From assembly GCF_036227605.1 (NCBI RefSeq), contig NZ_CP109487.1:9163001-9227000 (forward strand): DNA of 64,000 nucleotides, read 5' to 3'. A program made the position numbers and the translations under genes. This DNA comes from Streptomyces sp. NBC_01439. GTDB lineage: Bacteria > Actinomycetota > Actinomycetes > Streptomycetales > Streptomycetaceae. This document shows positions 18,081 through 27,017 of the stretch, piece after piece; within the stretch, counting starts at the first letter, position 1; the number at the start of each line of letters is the position of its first letter. The notes beneath the pieces are model-generated. The model was not told the origin of the DNA, made no database searches, and worked only from the letters and a program-made list of their open reading frames with translations.

Positions 18081-18620
18081 CTACGACAGGCGCTTCTTCG
18101 GCTCGGGTTGGGCGTTTACGAGTGCCCACCAGGCGTGGCCGTCGTGGTCGGTGTGGGCGCCGCAGGCGTCGACGGTGCGCAGTGCCGCGACCTCCGTCGG
18201 GATCTGTCCTGCACCGTCTTGTTCGGTGATCTGGTGGTTGAGGACCATGACCAGGATCTTGGCGTCCTGGTCGGCGAGGTGGACACTGACGCGTTTCCCG
18301 CCGGCTGCCACGGCCGTGTGGACCAGGCCGTGGACCGTCTTGAGGAAGTCGTGCTCGTCCAGCAGCGGGTAGCCCCATTCGGCGACGGCGAGTGCGGCTT
18401 GCGCGGCGGCCTTCTTCGCCGCCCATCGGTCCGCGCGGAACGCCAGCACCCTTGCCCGCCGGCTGGTGACGACCAGCCGCGGCGGTACTCCGGTGACGGA
18501 CTTCGGCTTCGTCACCGGCTGCGGCCGCGGCGGCTCCACCGGCTTCTTTTGCGGCGGCGGCGACTTCGGAGGAAAACTCGGCGGAACTTTCGGACCCTTG
18601 GCTTCCACAACCTCGCTCAT
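18081..18620 (-). CDS. Hypothetical protein with possible ATPase-like C-terminus
   Basis: A 179-residue protein. Residues 1-45 are Pro/Lys-rich and disordered (PPSFPPKSPPPQKKPVEPPR). The rest is folded: RADRWAAKKAAAQAALAVAE, HDFLKTVHGLVHTAVAAGGK, RVSVHLADQDAKILVMVLNH and a DACGAHTDHDGHAWWALV end. The helix followed by RVSVHLADQDAKILVMV and the final GHAWWALV recall the HATPase fold of SpoIIAB-like anti-sigma or regulatory ATPases, but the N-box and G1 residues are not conserved. I infer a degenerate ATPase-like regulator. It stands apart from any kinase partner. Confidence 0.55.
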   Translation of the reverse strand: MSEVVEAKGPKVPPSFPPKSPPPQKKPVEPPRPQPVTKPKSVTGVPPRLVVTSRRARVLAFRADRWAAKKAAAQAALAVAEWGYPLLDEHDFLKTVHGLVHTAVAAGGKRVSVHLADQDAKILVMVLNHQITEQDGAGQIPTEVAALRTVDACGAHTDHDGHAWWALVNAQPEPKKRLS

Positions 18621-18631
18621 ACCCCACCACG

Positions 18632-19093
18632 CTACGCCGGTTGACCACTGCCGCGCACCGGCATGGGGCGCCCGGTCCGCCCGGTCCGGTTGGTGAGGAG
18701 TTGTTGAGAGGCGGTCAGTGGTGCGAATAGTGTCTGGACGGCGTCGGCGTCAAGGTCTCGCAGGGCGAAGGCGACGGTGGGCCCGGCGACAACGACGCGT
18801 CGTTCGAGGCCGCGTGCGGTCAAGGCGTCGTCGATCGGATCGCACAGCTTCCCGCGTCGCGAGACGGTGAGGTGTTCGGCGGTCGCGTAGCGCTCGAGGC
18901 TCAGCGGGCCTTCGGCGGGCGCGCGCCTTGCCTGGACGGACGGCACGACGCGGCACTGCGAGCACCGAGGCCAAGTGAGGTAGCGGGCGCCGTCGCCCGG
19001 GACGGCGACGCACCTGCCGCTGGCCGAGCGCGGTTTGGACTTCCCGACGGCTGGCGCCGGGCCGGGTGAAAGGTAGGCCGCAACTGCCTTCAC
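18632..19093 (-). pseudogene. LysR-type regulator remnant (effector domain)
   Basis: Within this frame, SLERYATAEHLTVSRRGKLC, DPIDDALTARGLERRVVVAG and PTVAFALRD match the middle of the LysR substrate-binding domain. The HTH domain is absent and the frame leaves the family after ALRD. Flanking codons are low-complexity. It is a fragment, not a working regulator. Confidence 0.65.
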
Positions 19094-19238
19094 CGGACAC
19101 GTCGCCGGTCTCGGTCACGCCGCGGACCGCGGTGAGCTGACACTGCGCCCGGTCTCCTCCAGTTGGGTGGAGAGGGTCCTGTCGACGCCAACCGGTTCGC
19201 GCGCGCCGAAGTGGTTCGCGCCGTGAGTGTGCTGCTAG

Positions 19239-19442
19239 GGCCTGCGTGGTGTCGTGATCAGCTGCCGGGTTCTGCCCTGTTCGGGGGCTGGAGTCCGGAA
19301 AGGCTGGGGTTGTGACGCGTGGGTAACTCGCTGATGCTCAGTGGAATTTCAACGAGTTCGAGGGGGTGATCTGACCTCGCTGCAATGATCTGGAGCGACG
19401 ACCTCCTCAAAGTCACCGACTGATCACAACATCACACGGGCC
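19239..19442. mobile_element. 204-bp MITE-like element flanked by CTAG
   Basis: The ends form an imperfect inverted repeat of about 22 bp (left GGCCTGCGTGGTGTCGTGAT, right complement GGCCCGTGTGATGTTGTGAT, 4 mismatches). The element is bounded on both sides by CTAG (19235-19238 and 19443-19446), which fits a 4-bp target duplication. It has no transposase frame. Size and structure fit a MITE or an internally deleted IS of a CTAG-targeting family. Confidence 0.75.
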
Positions 19443-19525
19443 CTAGTGCGTCGGGGCCGGGCCCTTGATCGGTCCCCGACGGGGCGGGGCGCCCCCGCCC
19501 CGCCCGGACCGGGAGCTGGCCGCGC

Positions 19526-20242
19526 TCAGACGGCGGCCGGTGCGGGCTCCTCGCCCTTCACCTCCGTCGCGGGCGCAGGGGTGGCCTCGGGCACGGGCCA
19601 GGTGTAGAGCACCACGCCCTGCCGGTTGTCCCTCTCGAGGCCGTGCTTCTCAACGAGCCTCTGCAGGGCGTTGCGGATGGTTTGAACCGACGTTGCCCGC
19701 TCGGGGTGCGCCTCTTCCAGCTCGCTCTGGATCTCGCTGACCTTTTTGGGTTCGCCGGGCTGCTTCGACAGGATGTCACTGAGAAGCCGGCCGAGCGTGG
19801 GGCTCGCCTGAGCGGTCTTTTCGGCCCCGGCCACCGCGGCCTTCTTGGCGGCCGCCTTCTTCGCGGTCGCGGTCTTCTTGGCCGGGGTCGCCGCGGCCGT
19901 CTTGGCCGTGGCCTTCTTGGCGGCCGTCTTCCTGGCCGCAGTCGCCTTCTCCGCCCTCGGCAGCGGCACGGCCGCCGCATCCGCGCCGTCGCGGACCGGG
20001 GGAGCGCTGCTCGAGGGCCGGGCGAGCGCAGGCACCGGCGTCGGTGTCGGCACCGGTGTCGGCTCAGCAACGACGATCGACGGCGTGTCCGCCAGCGCCG
20101 CGGCGAGCCACTTCTCCTCGCCCTGGAGCTTGCTCAGGCGCGTGCTGAGGGTCGCCTGCTCGGCCTGGTTCGCTGCGAGGGCGGCGGCCAGATGCTCCGC
20201 GTACTCGGTCTGGATCGGGGTGTTGACCGGCTCGTTGGCCAC
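19526..20242 (-). CDS. Lys/Ala-rich winged-helix protein
   Basis: A 238-residue protein in three parts. Residues 1-55 form a helical coiled coil (EYAEHLAAALAANQAEQATL). Residues 55-145 are a Pro-rich then histone H1-like tract (repeats of AKK/AAKKA, for example KTAAKKATAKTAAATPAKKT). Residues 148-215 form a winged helix (LLSDILSKQPGEPKKVSEIQ, TSVQTIRNALQRLVEKHGLE, then RDNRQGVVLYTW). The basic tail suggests non-specific DNA binding with the wHTH adding specificity, a plan seen in streptomycete nucleoid-associated or regulatory proteins. The start ATG follows AAGAAGGAG. It is monocistronic. Confidence 0.75.
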   Translation of the reverse strand: MANEPVNTPIQTEYAEHLAAALAANQAEQATLSTRLSKLQGEEKWLAAALADTPSIVVAEPTPVPTPTPVPALARPSSSAPPVRDGADAAAVPLPRAEKATAARKTAAKKATAKTAAATPAKKTATAKKAAAKKAAVAGAEKTAQASPTLGRLLSDILSKQPGEPKKVSEIQSELEEAHPERATSVQTIRNALQRLVEKHGLERDNRQGVVLYTWPVPEATPAPATEVKGEEPAPAAV

Positions 20243-21091
20243 GGCAGTCCACGCTCCTTCTTCAGGGATGTGCGTTGGAGCGGGATGTTACTCGCCGCTG
20301 GCAAGCACCGGTTGGTGTATCCCACCACCTCACCCCAAGGCAGGGAGCGCCCATACCTGCCCGCGGCGGCCCCATCCGGTCGGGACCCGGCCGGCAACCC
20401 CCGCCTCCGCCAAGGGACAAGGCACACCGGCGCACACCGGGAACCGTCGCCGCGGCCGCTCCTCGGCGCCCTCCGGGACGTCACCCGGCGGCGACCAGTT
20501 CGAGTGAGGCCCTACCCTCGCTGACCGTGACGCTCCCAAGACGGATGCGGGAGGCGACCTCCTGGACGGCACGGGCGAGGGGCGGCGGTGTCGGCTGAAC
20601 TCGAAGGCCTGATCACCGAACTGGAACAGCTGACCGGCGCGAGCCGGCGGCTGCTGCTCATTGAGGGACGGCCTGCTGCGGCGCAGGCCGCCCGCGTGGC
20701 CTCCGCCTGACACGACCACCGCGCACGATGCTCCCCGCGCGGCGGCGGGGCCCCGACCGGTCCCCGGACGGAGAGGCCGGGCACCCCAGCGTCCAGCCCG
20801 ACGGGGTCGCAGTACGGCCCCGACCTCGAGGAGCGCCTCCGCCGCGGACCCGCGGGCAGCCGGTTGACGGATGCTCAAAGAACCTGGTGGGAGGGGGTTT
20901 CCCGAGGGTTTCCCGTTTCCCGTTGCAGTGGGCGACCCGTGCCTCCTCGACACGCAGGGGCGGCGGGGCACAGTCTCGGAAGGGCCCGACGGGCGGCCGG
21001 TCCGTGCTTCGTACGGCGAGTACGGCGCGAACACCACGACGAATACAACGCCCCGCAGGACACCGCGTGGCACGGACAAGGGGGACCAGAC

Positions 21092-21967
21092 ATGGCGATG
21101 CGGAGAGCGGCGGTGGCGGCGGTGATGGTGCTCACCCTCCTGACCACCTGGGCAGGGGCCCACCACGCCACGGCGGCCCCGGCACCGAAGACGGCGAAGA
21201 CGACCAAGGCGGCGCAGGCGGCGCAGGCGTGCGGTGTGCTCGCCCCCGGAGCCTCCACGACGGCCGAGAAGGCCGTAGAAGCGGCATGCGAACAGATCGG
21301 CACCTGGTACACCTGGGGCGGCGGCCACGGACAACAGCCGGGGCCGACCTACGGTCAGGTCGACCCGAGCGACCCGGACAGCGCACACGACCCGGAGCGA
21401 CTCGGCTTCGACTGTTCGGGGCTGGTCCGCTACGCCTACCACCGTGCGGTCGGCGGCGACCCGCTCCCCGGCAACGCCCACCACCAGTTCCACTCACCGC
21501 AGGCACAACAGCGCTTCACCGCCGCGCAAGGAACCGCCCCGCTGCTCCCGGGGGACCTCCTGGCCTGGGGTCCGGGAGGCTCCATCCACCACATCGCGAT
21601 CTACCTGGGCGCGGGGAAGATGGTCGAGGCCCGCGAATCGGGCACCCGGATCACCGTCAGCGACGTACGGCTGGGCGGGGACTACGCCGGAGCGGTCCGC
21701 ATCGCACCGGCCACGGCACCCGGCACGTTCAGCACCTGGGGCACGGACGTGTGGACCCACGAAGAACCGTCCACCGACAGCCCGCGGGCACACCGCTTCC
21801 CCGGCCCGACCACCGTGCGCGTCGACTGCCAAAAGCACGCCCAATCGGTGACGGCGGAGGGCTACACCAACGACGCCTGGTCCTACCTGCCCGAGTACGG
21901 GTCGTGGATCACCAACATCTACATCAAGGGCGCCGCCTGGCTGGACGGCGTACCCACCTGCCCCTGA
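21092..21967 (+). CDS. Secreted NlpC/P60 cell-wall peptidase
   Basis: A 291-residue secreted protein. The signal peptide is AAVAAVMVLTLLTTWAGAHH with cleavage near ATA-AP. The NlpC/P60 domain (about 65-205) has the catalytic Cys in GFDCSGLVRYAYHRA, the His in SIHHIAIYLGAGKMVEA and a GTWYTWGGG start. It should cleave peptide stems of peptidoglycan. Residues 225-291 (TVRVDCQKHAQSVTAEGYTN, WSYLPEYGSWITNIYIKG, C-terminal Cys) resemble a streptomycete SH3-like targeting domain. The ATG at 21092 has GGGGGA upstream; the frame is open earlier but gives no signal peptide. It lies 70 bp before another secreted gene. Confidence 0.88.
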   Translation: MAMRRAAVAAVMVLTLLTTWAGAHHATAAPAPKTAKTTKAAQAAQACGVLAPGASTTAEKAVEAACEQIGTWYTWGGGHGQQPGPTYGQVDPSDPDSAHDPERLGFDCSGLVRYAYHRAVGGDPLPGNAHHQFHSPQAQQRFTAAQGTAPLLPGDLLAWGPGGSIHHIAIYLGAGKMVEARESGTRITVSDVRLGGDYAGAVRIAPATAPGTFSTWGTDVWTHEEPSTDSPRAHRFPGPTTVRVDCQKHAQSVTAEGYTNDAWSYLPEYGSWITNIYIKGAAWLDGVPTCP

Positions 21968-22037
21968 GCACCACCCCCACCACCGATCACGCACCACCGT
22001 CACCCGGCTCCCGAAGGAGCCCTTCCGAGGAGGAAGC

Positions 22038-22451
22038 ATGTACGCAGGCAGGAAGATCGCCCTCGGCTTCGCCACCGTCGCACTGGCGGGCGCCCTGGCC
22101 ACCGTGACCGGCCCCGCCCGAGCGACGTCCGCCACCGGGACGTCCGCCACCGGGACCAGCGCCACCGGGACGAGCGCCGCCACCGAATGCGGCGTGCGCG
22201 CCGACGGCAAGCTGTGGTGCGGCAACCGGGTGGGCGCCAAGGGCTACGAGCACCGCCGCTACAACTCCGCGGTGCGGGGGCCCTTGAACACGAGCCCCAG
22301 CTGGTTCCAGTGCTGGGGCCGCGGCGACCAGCACGCCGGCGGCAACAACGTCTGGTACTGGACCCAGCTGGACAACGGCCAGTGGGGCAACGTCGCGGCC
22401 GTGGACCTCCACACCTCGGTCGACCCCGCCCCGGGCCTGCGCGAGTGCTAA
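22038..22451 (+). CDS. Small secreted protein with TSATG repeats
   Basis: A 137-residue secreted protein. The signal peptide is followed by a repeat linker (SATGT x3) and a cysteine-containing domain: CGVRADGKLWCGNR, SPSWFQCWGRGDQHAGGNN, VWYWTQLDNGQWGNVAAVDL and a last Cys. The WYWTQLDNGQWG segment resembles the SH3-like C-terminal domain of the NlpC/P60 protein just upstream, so the two may share a wall target. A GAGGAAG ribosome-binding site precedes the ATG. Two hairpins follow the stop. It is probably cotranscribed with the peptidase gene. Confidence 0.75.
   Translation: MYAGRKIALGFATVALAGALATVTGPARATSATGTSATGTSATGTSAATECGVRADGKLWCGNRVGAKGYEHRRYNSAVRGPLNTSPSWFQCWGRGDQHAGGNNVWYWTQLDNGQWGNVAAVDLHTSVDPAPGLREC
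22125..22176 (+). repeat. 15-bp tandem repeat inside the small secreted protein gene
   Basis: About three and a half copies of a 15-bp unit (GCCACCGGGACGTCC-like) encode the SATGT linker. Copy number may vary between strains. Confidence 0.8.
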
Positions 22452-22463
22452 CACCTTGAAGGC

Positions 22464-22499
22464 CGTGTCGCCACCTCCCCACCAGGAGGTGGCGACACG
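22464..22499 (+). terminator. Perfect 15-bp stem terminator
   Basis: Arms 22464-22478 and 22485-22499 are perfectly complementary around a 6-nt loop, 12 bp after the small secreted protein stop. Confidence 0.85.
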
Positions 22500-22503
22500 C
22501 ACA

Positions 22504-22528
22504 GGGCCGACGGCACAGCCGTCGGCCC
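22504..22528. terminator. Second hairpin between convergent genes
   Basis: GGGCCGACGGC-ACA-GCCGTCGGCCC is an 11-bp perfect stem 20 bp from the stop of the minus-strand M4 protease. It is likely that gene's terminator or bidirectional with the previous hairpin. Confidence 0.8.
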
Positions 22529-22547
22529 CCTCACTCATCGGCAGGGA

Positions 22548-25397
22548 TCAGCAGGTCCCGGCCGGCCGCTCCCGAACCACCAGATCGGTGGAGCCGGCGG
22601 TCGCGTCCAGCCAAGCGACCTGACGGCCCGCGCCGGCCGCCGGGTAGCTCTGCTCACCACGGTTGCAAGAGACCCGTTCGCGACGAGAACCGTCGGTGGT
22701 CAGCTGCCACAGCTTGGGCAGCGACTCGTTGCGGTACCTCGTGTCGGGCGTCTGCGCGACCAGGGTCAGCGCATCCTGCGAGACCGTCAGGTCGGAGGCG
22801 ATGAAGGCGCCCGGCTTGTGCTCACTGCTGACGATGTAGGTGCCGCGACCGTCCAGGCCGGAGCTGATCACCGACGTCAGGCCGCCGTCGCTCTCGTCGG
22901 TGTCCGCCACCCAGAACACGTTCTTGCCGTTGAGGCCAGTTTGTCCGAGGCTCACCGGCTCGTCGAGCTGCTCGGCCATGACGGCCTTGCCGGTGGCCAG
23001 GTCAACGACCTCCACACCCAGCCGGTAGGTACCGTTCTGCGGGTACAGCTTCGCGTAGGCGATCTTGTTGTCGCTGATGGAGGGCAGAGCGGTCAGCGTG
23101 TTCCACTTCTTCCCGTCGGTGAAGACCGGGGCCTTGTCGGTGGGCCGCATGTAGCCGACGTGCCGGCCGCCGAAGATGTCGTACTCCTCGAACACCACCG
23201 TGTTCTTCTCCACCCGCAGACCCGCGACGCCCGTCGCCGAGCTGTACAGGGTCTTGATCGGGCCCCCCGCCACGGGACGGGTGAGGACGTCGACCGAGGT
23301 CGGGCCGTACGCCGTCCACACCACGGTCTTGCCATCGGTCGCCGGGGCGGTGTGGTAACGGCCGTCGTTGGGGCTGATCACCTTCGGGGAGCCCTTGCCG
23401 TCCAGCCGACCGGCATAGACCGAGTAGGGCTCGGAGCCGTCGTCATTGGACTTGGAAGCCGTCCACCAACCACCGCCCGCACCCACTGCGGAATCGGTGG
23501 TGTTCAGCTTCCCGAAGAGGGTGTCGGTGTCGATGCCCAGGGCCTGCTCCCAATCCGGGACGATGCCGTGGGCGTTGAACGACCGCTTGACCGTGTTCTG
23601 CTGGGCGGAAGTCGCACCGAGCGCCTTGGCCGCCGCGAGCACCGCGCCCCGCGCCTCGGTGAACCCGTCGAGCGGCGTCATGTACTCCGTGACCGCCTTG
23701 TACACGATCTTGTCGGCCAGGGCGCCGCCCAGGTCCTCGCGCATGTCCCACAGCGCGCCCGAGAAGATCGTCGAGTTCAGGTGCACGCCGCCGTTGTCGG
23801 TGGCGAACGACACGCCCAGGAAGCTCTTCGAGGTGGTGGCCCCGTCATTGAGGTCGCGCAGGGCACAGTCGGCGGCCGCCTTCGTGCGGCACAGGTTCTC
23901 GCCGATCAGGCCGGCGGCCGGATCACTCATCGACGTCCCGCTCGCGGTGACGTCGATCGCGTTGCCGAAGTAGTCGGCCAGGGCCTCGTTCAGGGCGCCG
24001 GACTGGCCCGCGTAGACCAGGTTCGCCGTGTGCTCGATGACACCGTGGGTCATCTCGTGGCCGACGACGTCCGTGTCGGCCGACATCGGCTTGAACTCCG
24101 TGTCCCCGTTGCCGTAGACCATCTTGGTGCCGTCCCAGAACGCGTTGGCGTAGGGCAGGCCGTAGTACGTCACGCCGACCAGGGAGTTGACCGCCCCGCC
24201 GTTCCCGTCGAGGCTGTCGCGCCCGAAGTTCTTCTTGTAGAAGTCGTAGACCTGGCCCGCGTTCCAGTGGGCGTCCACGGCACCCGAATCCGTCGCCGCG
24301 GCACCGAAAGCGGTGTTCGGGGAGGAGAACATGGTGATGCCGGAGGGCCACGTGCCCGAGGTCTCCGACACCGACTTGCCGCGCGCGTCCCACGTGCCCA
24401 GCAGGCTCTTGCTGGAGGAGCGCATGCGGCCTGCGTCCGCGAGCAGGTAGTTGCCGGCCGCCGGGTCGTAGGCGATGTCCAGCGAGGTCGCGGCGCCGCT
24501 CAGCCGCGCCCCGGAACCGGTCTCGGGGACCAGGTTCGCCGGAGTGGCCGGCGGTCCACCCGCCGTCGGGCCGTCGGCGGCCTCACCGGCCGCGGGGGCC
24601 GCGGGGGCCGCCATCGTCTTCAACGCACTGTACTGGAGCGCCGGATAGCCCGAGCGGGCGTCCACGTACACCTCGTCCACGACCAGAGCCCCGGAACCGG
24701 GCGCGGTACCCCGCACGGTGACGCGGTAGGCGAGGACACCGCCCCCCTTGGGCAGGACGACGAGTCCCTTGGCGTCACCGGTCATCCCGGTGGCTGCCGG
24801 ATCACCGGACTCGGACTGCGGTGCCCGGTCCTTGTCGAGCGCTGCTCCCAGCCGGCGGGCCGTGGCGGCCACTGCACGGCGGACCGCGAGGTCCTCGCTG
24901 ACCTGGGGGGTGACGTCGGTGCTCAGGGCGGTGAAGTAGTGCCCCGAGGTGCCGGTGACCACGCGCTTGCCGTCCTGCTTCTGCATGCGCACGACGTACT
25001 GGCCGCCCAGGACGTCGACACCGCGGTGCTTCTGCTGCAGCCGGACCGTCTCGTCCTTGGCCCCGGTGGCCGTCGCAGCCAGGGGGACCAGGTCGCTGCC
25101 CGCCCGCGGGATCTTGTAGCGGCTCTTGTTCGCGGCGAGGTGCTGCCGTGCCGCGTCGGCCGGGGCGGCCTTGGCGTCCACCGGCTCCCGTAAGCCCTCG
25201 ACGAGCACCGGGGTCGCGGTGCCCTGAGGGGGAAGGGCGTTTGAAGGGCCGGGGTCCGCGGCCCACGCCGGCGACGCCTGCAAGGTCATTGCGGCGGCCA
25301 ACAGAACCGCTATTCCTCCGGCGGAGCGGAGCTCTTTCCGCCATATCCGTCGTGCGGCGGGGGTTGGTGCCGACGAACCTGCGCTGTACTTGGGCAA
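22548..25397 (-). CDS. Secreted M4 (thermolysin-type) metalloprotease with beta-propeller-like C-terminus
   Basis: A 949-residue secreted zinc protease. The signal peptide covers about residues 1-46. The propeptide (FTP/PepSY-type, about 60-250) contains LQQKHRGVDVLGGQYVVRMQ. The catalytic domain (about 300-620) has VVGHEMTHGVIEHTANL near residue 446 (zinc-binding His and catalytic Glu) and NEALADYFGNAID near 470 with the third ligand Glu. The family usually ends in PPC or P domains. Here about 320 residues of repeated WTAYGPT, VDLATGKA and VAWLDA-type strands suggest a TolB/WD40-like propeller. It is convergent with the wall-protein pair and divergent from the LuxR regulator at 25547. The length is unusual for M4. 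Confidence 0.9.
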   Translation of the reverse strand: MPKYSAGSSAPTPAARRIWRKELRSAGGIAVLLAAAMTLQASPAWAADPGPSNALPPQGTATPVLVEGLREPVDAKAAPADAARQHLAANKSRYKIPRAGSDLVPLAATATGAKDETVRLQQKHRGVDVLGGQYVVRMQKQDGKRVVTGTSGHYFTALSTDVTPQVSEDLAVRRAVAATARRLGAALDKDRAPQSESGDPAATGMTGDAKGLVVLPKGGGVLAYRVTVRGTAPGSGALVVDEVYVDARSGYPALQYSALKTMAAPAAPAAGEAADGPTAGGPPATPANLVPETGSGARLSGAATSLDIAYDPAAGNYLLADAGRMRSSSKSLLGTWDARGKSVSETSGTWPSGITMFSSPNTAFGAAATDSGAVDAHWNAGQVYDFYKKNFGRDSLDGNGGAVNSLVGVTYYGLPYANAFWDGTKMVYGNGDTEFKPMSADTDVVGHEMTHGVIEHTANLVYAGQSGALNEALADYFGNAIDVTASGTSMSDPAAGLIGENLCRTKAAADCALRDLNDGATTSKSFLGVSFATDNGGVHLNSTIFSGALWDMREDLGGALADKIVYKAVTEYMTPLDGFTEARGAVLAAAKALGATSAQQNTVKRSFNAHGIVPDWEQALGIDTDTLFGKLNTTDSAVGAGGGWWTASKSNDDGSEPYSVYAGRLDGKGSPKVISPNDGRYHTAPATDGKTVVWTAYGPTSVDVLTRPVAGGPIKTLYSSATGVAGLRVEKNTVVFEEYDIFGGRHVGYMRPTDKAPVFTDGKKWNTLTALPSISDNKIAYAKLYPQNGTYRLGVEVVDLATGKAVMAEQLDEPVSLGQTGLNGKNVFWVADTDESDGGLTSVISSGLDGRGTYIVSSEHKPGAFIASDLTVSQDALTLVAQTPDTRYRNESLPKLWQLTTDGSRRERVSCNRGEQSYPAAGAGRQVAWLDATAGSTDLVVRERPAGTC

Positions 25398-25546
25398 GGG
25401 GTCTCCTCAACCATGAGTGCCTGGTGCGTTGCTGCGAGTCGCCGCCATGCAACCGCCGCGGGCGGCTCCCGACCAGACCCGAGCCCCCCTCAGAAGTGGC
25501 CATGCACACTTGTGGGGGCTCTGTGAAGGCGGTCAAAATCCCCCGC

Positions 25547-26533
25547 ATGATCGAAACCGACCCGCACGACCGGACTCCGGCCCGCACGCAGGACGACAGC
25601 AGGCCGGTGATCCACACGGCCGCCGACCCGGCCGCCGTACTGCACGTACTCATCCAGCGCCGGCAGGCCCTCCTGCACCAGGAGTCGGCCGACCTGAAGT
25701 CACTGCGCTCCTACGCCGATCGGCTGGCCCACCGGCTTCCCCCACAGCCGGCGAGAACCTCCGGACCCCTGGCCGGCATCGAGATCCTCAACGGCAGCGA
25801 AGCGGCCGGAGCCCGCCTCGACACCATGCTCGAAGCAGCCGAGACGGAAGTCCTGATCCTCGACCGCGCCACCCGGACGGCCGGGGAGGCCGGCAGCACA
25901 AGGGAGGCCGGCAGCACCAGGACGCCCCGCCCTACCGGGGAGGCCGGCGCGGACCGCATACGACACCTACTGGCGCGCGGCGTCACCGTACGTACCGTCA
26001 CCGACCGGCGCGGCACCGACTTCCCCGACCGGGCACAGGAGCTCGTCGCCCTCACCGGACTCGGCCTCCAGGCCCGCATCGGACAGAGCCTGCCCACCGC
26101 CCTGGTCCTCGTAGACCGACGTACGTGCCTGTTACCCCCGCCGCCCGGCAACGACGAAGGAGGCGAGGGAGCGGCCCTGGTGATCGGCGACCGCCTGCTG
26201 CACCAGGCCGCCCTACCCCTGTTCGAATCCCTATGGGTGCGCGCCACCCCCCTCGGCAGCCCCGGCGGCCCGCTCACCGCGGACCAACGGGAACTCCTCG
26301 GGCTGCTCGCCTCCGGACTGAAGGACGAAACCATTGCCCGCCGCCTCGGTGTGCACGTACACACCGCCCGCCGACGGATCACCCGCATGCTGGAGGAACT
26401 CGACGCCGACACCCGCTTCCAAGCCGGAGTCCAAGCCGCCATCCGCGGCTGGCTCCCCCCACACCCCAGCCCAAGCGGCGAGCGCCTCAGCACATCTGGC
26501 GGCCCCGGGTCCACCGCGCTGGCCAACGGCTGA
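25547..26533 (+). CDS. LuxR-type HTH regulator with TrmB/PLD-like sensor region
   Basis: About 328 residues. An N-terminal helical region (AVLHVLIQRRQALLHQESAD) is followed by a domain resembling the TrmB / phospholipase-D-like sensor (LDTMLEAAETEVLILDRATR, a low-complexity AGEAGSTREAGSTR insert, then ARGVTVRTVTDRRG). A C-terminal LuxR HTH follows (LTADQRELLGLLASGLKDET, IARRLGVHVHTARRRITRML). This architecture is common in streptomycete regulators of secreted protease or secondary metabolism genes. It starts 150 bp from the divergent M4 protease, so it is a candidate regulator of it. The start is uncertain: GTG 25523 (GGGGG upstream) and ATG 25502 are in frame. Confidence 0.8.
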   Translation: MIETDPHDRTPARTQDDSRPVIHTAADPAAVLHVLIQRRQALLHQESADLKSLRSYADRLAHRLPPQPARTSGPLAGIEILNGSEAAGARLDTMLEAAETEVLILDRATRTAGEAGSTREAGSTRTPRPTGEAGADRIRHLLARGVTVRTVTDRRGTDFPDRAQELVALTGLGLQARIGQSLPTALVLVDRRTCLLPPPPGNDEGGEGAALVIGDRLLHQAALPLFESLWVRATPLGSPGGPLTADQRELLGLLASGLKDETIARRLGVHVHTARRRITRMLEELDADTRFQAGVQAAIRGWLPPHPSPSGERLSTSGGPGSTALANG

Positions 26534-26814
26534 CCCACAAGAACGCGAACGGGCCGGCCCGGCACCGCCGCACGCACGTACCCATGTGCGGGCAGTCGAC
26601 ATACTGCTGCGGCCCGCACCTCGCCGCCGGGCCAGCCCCCGCCAGGACGGAACCCGTATGCCTTTCCGGCCGCTCCCATGCAGCCCTTCGCCCGACCGAC
26701 TGCACACCTTTGTCCGCGCCCTGCCCCGGGCCCGCACGGGCCTCCAGCGCTACGTCGGGATCAGCCAGCCCTCCGACACACCCGCGTACACCGGCCGACG
26801 GTTCGAGGCCCCCT
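26534..26814. other. No gene seen
   Basis: Pro/Arg-rich shadow frames only; no protein-like frame recognised. The IS remnant begins at its right edge. Confidence 0.4.
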
Positions 26815-27010
26815 AAGGGCTGTCCCGTAATCCCCGGCGGGCGCGCGGCGCCAGCTACGGCGGCGGGTCGTCGGAAGGCGGCAGCCGTCCGGCTGCCCGG
26901 GTCAGCGCGTACACCACGGCGGTGAACACGGCCGGCTCGTCACAGGGAGCGGTCCCACCGCCTTGCGGACGAGCAGCGAACGACGGCAGTAACGGGGCGA
27001 CCAGTCAGCA
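26815..27010 (-). pseudogene. IS5-family remnant (end plus transposase start)
   Basis: The left edge (AGGGCTGTCCCGTAATCCCC) resembles the terminal repeat of common streptomycete IS5-family elements. The minus-strand frame DEPAVFTAVVYALTRAAGRL then PPSDDPPP matches the beginning of their transposase (PCDERAVFTAVVYVLTSGCA in typical members). The rest is missing, so an internal deletion joined the start to the far end. Confidence 0.5.
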
Positions 27011-27017
27011 GAGTTCG

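Noticed and set aside
22818..25193. A 791-codon open frame on the plus strand.
   Set aside because: Antisense to the M4 protease with all its motifs; composition (Val/Gly/His/Arg-rich) is a shadow.
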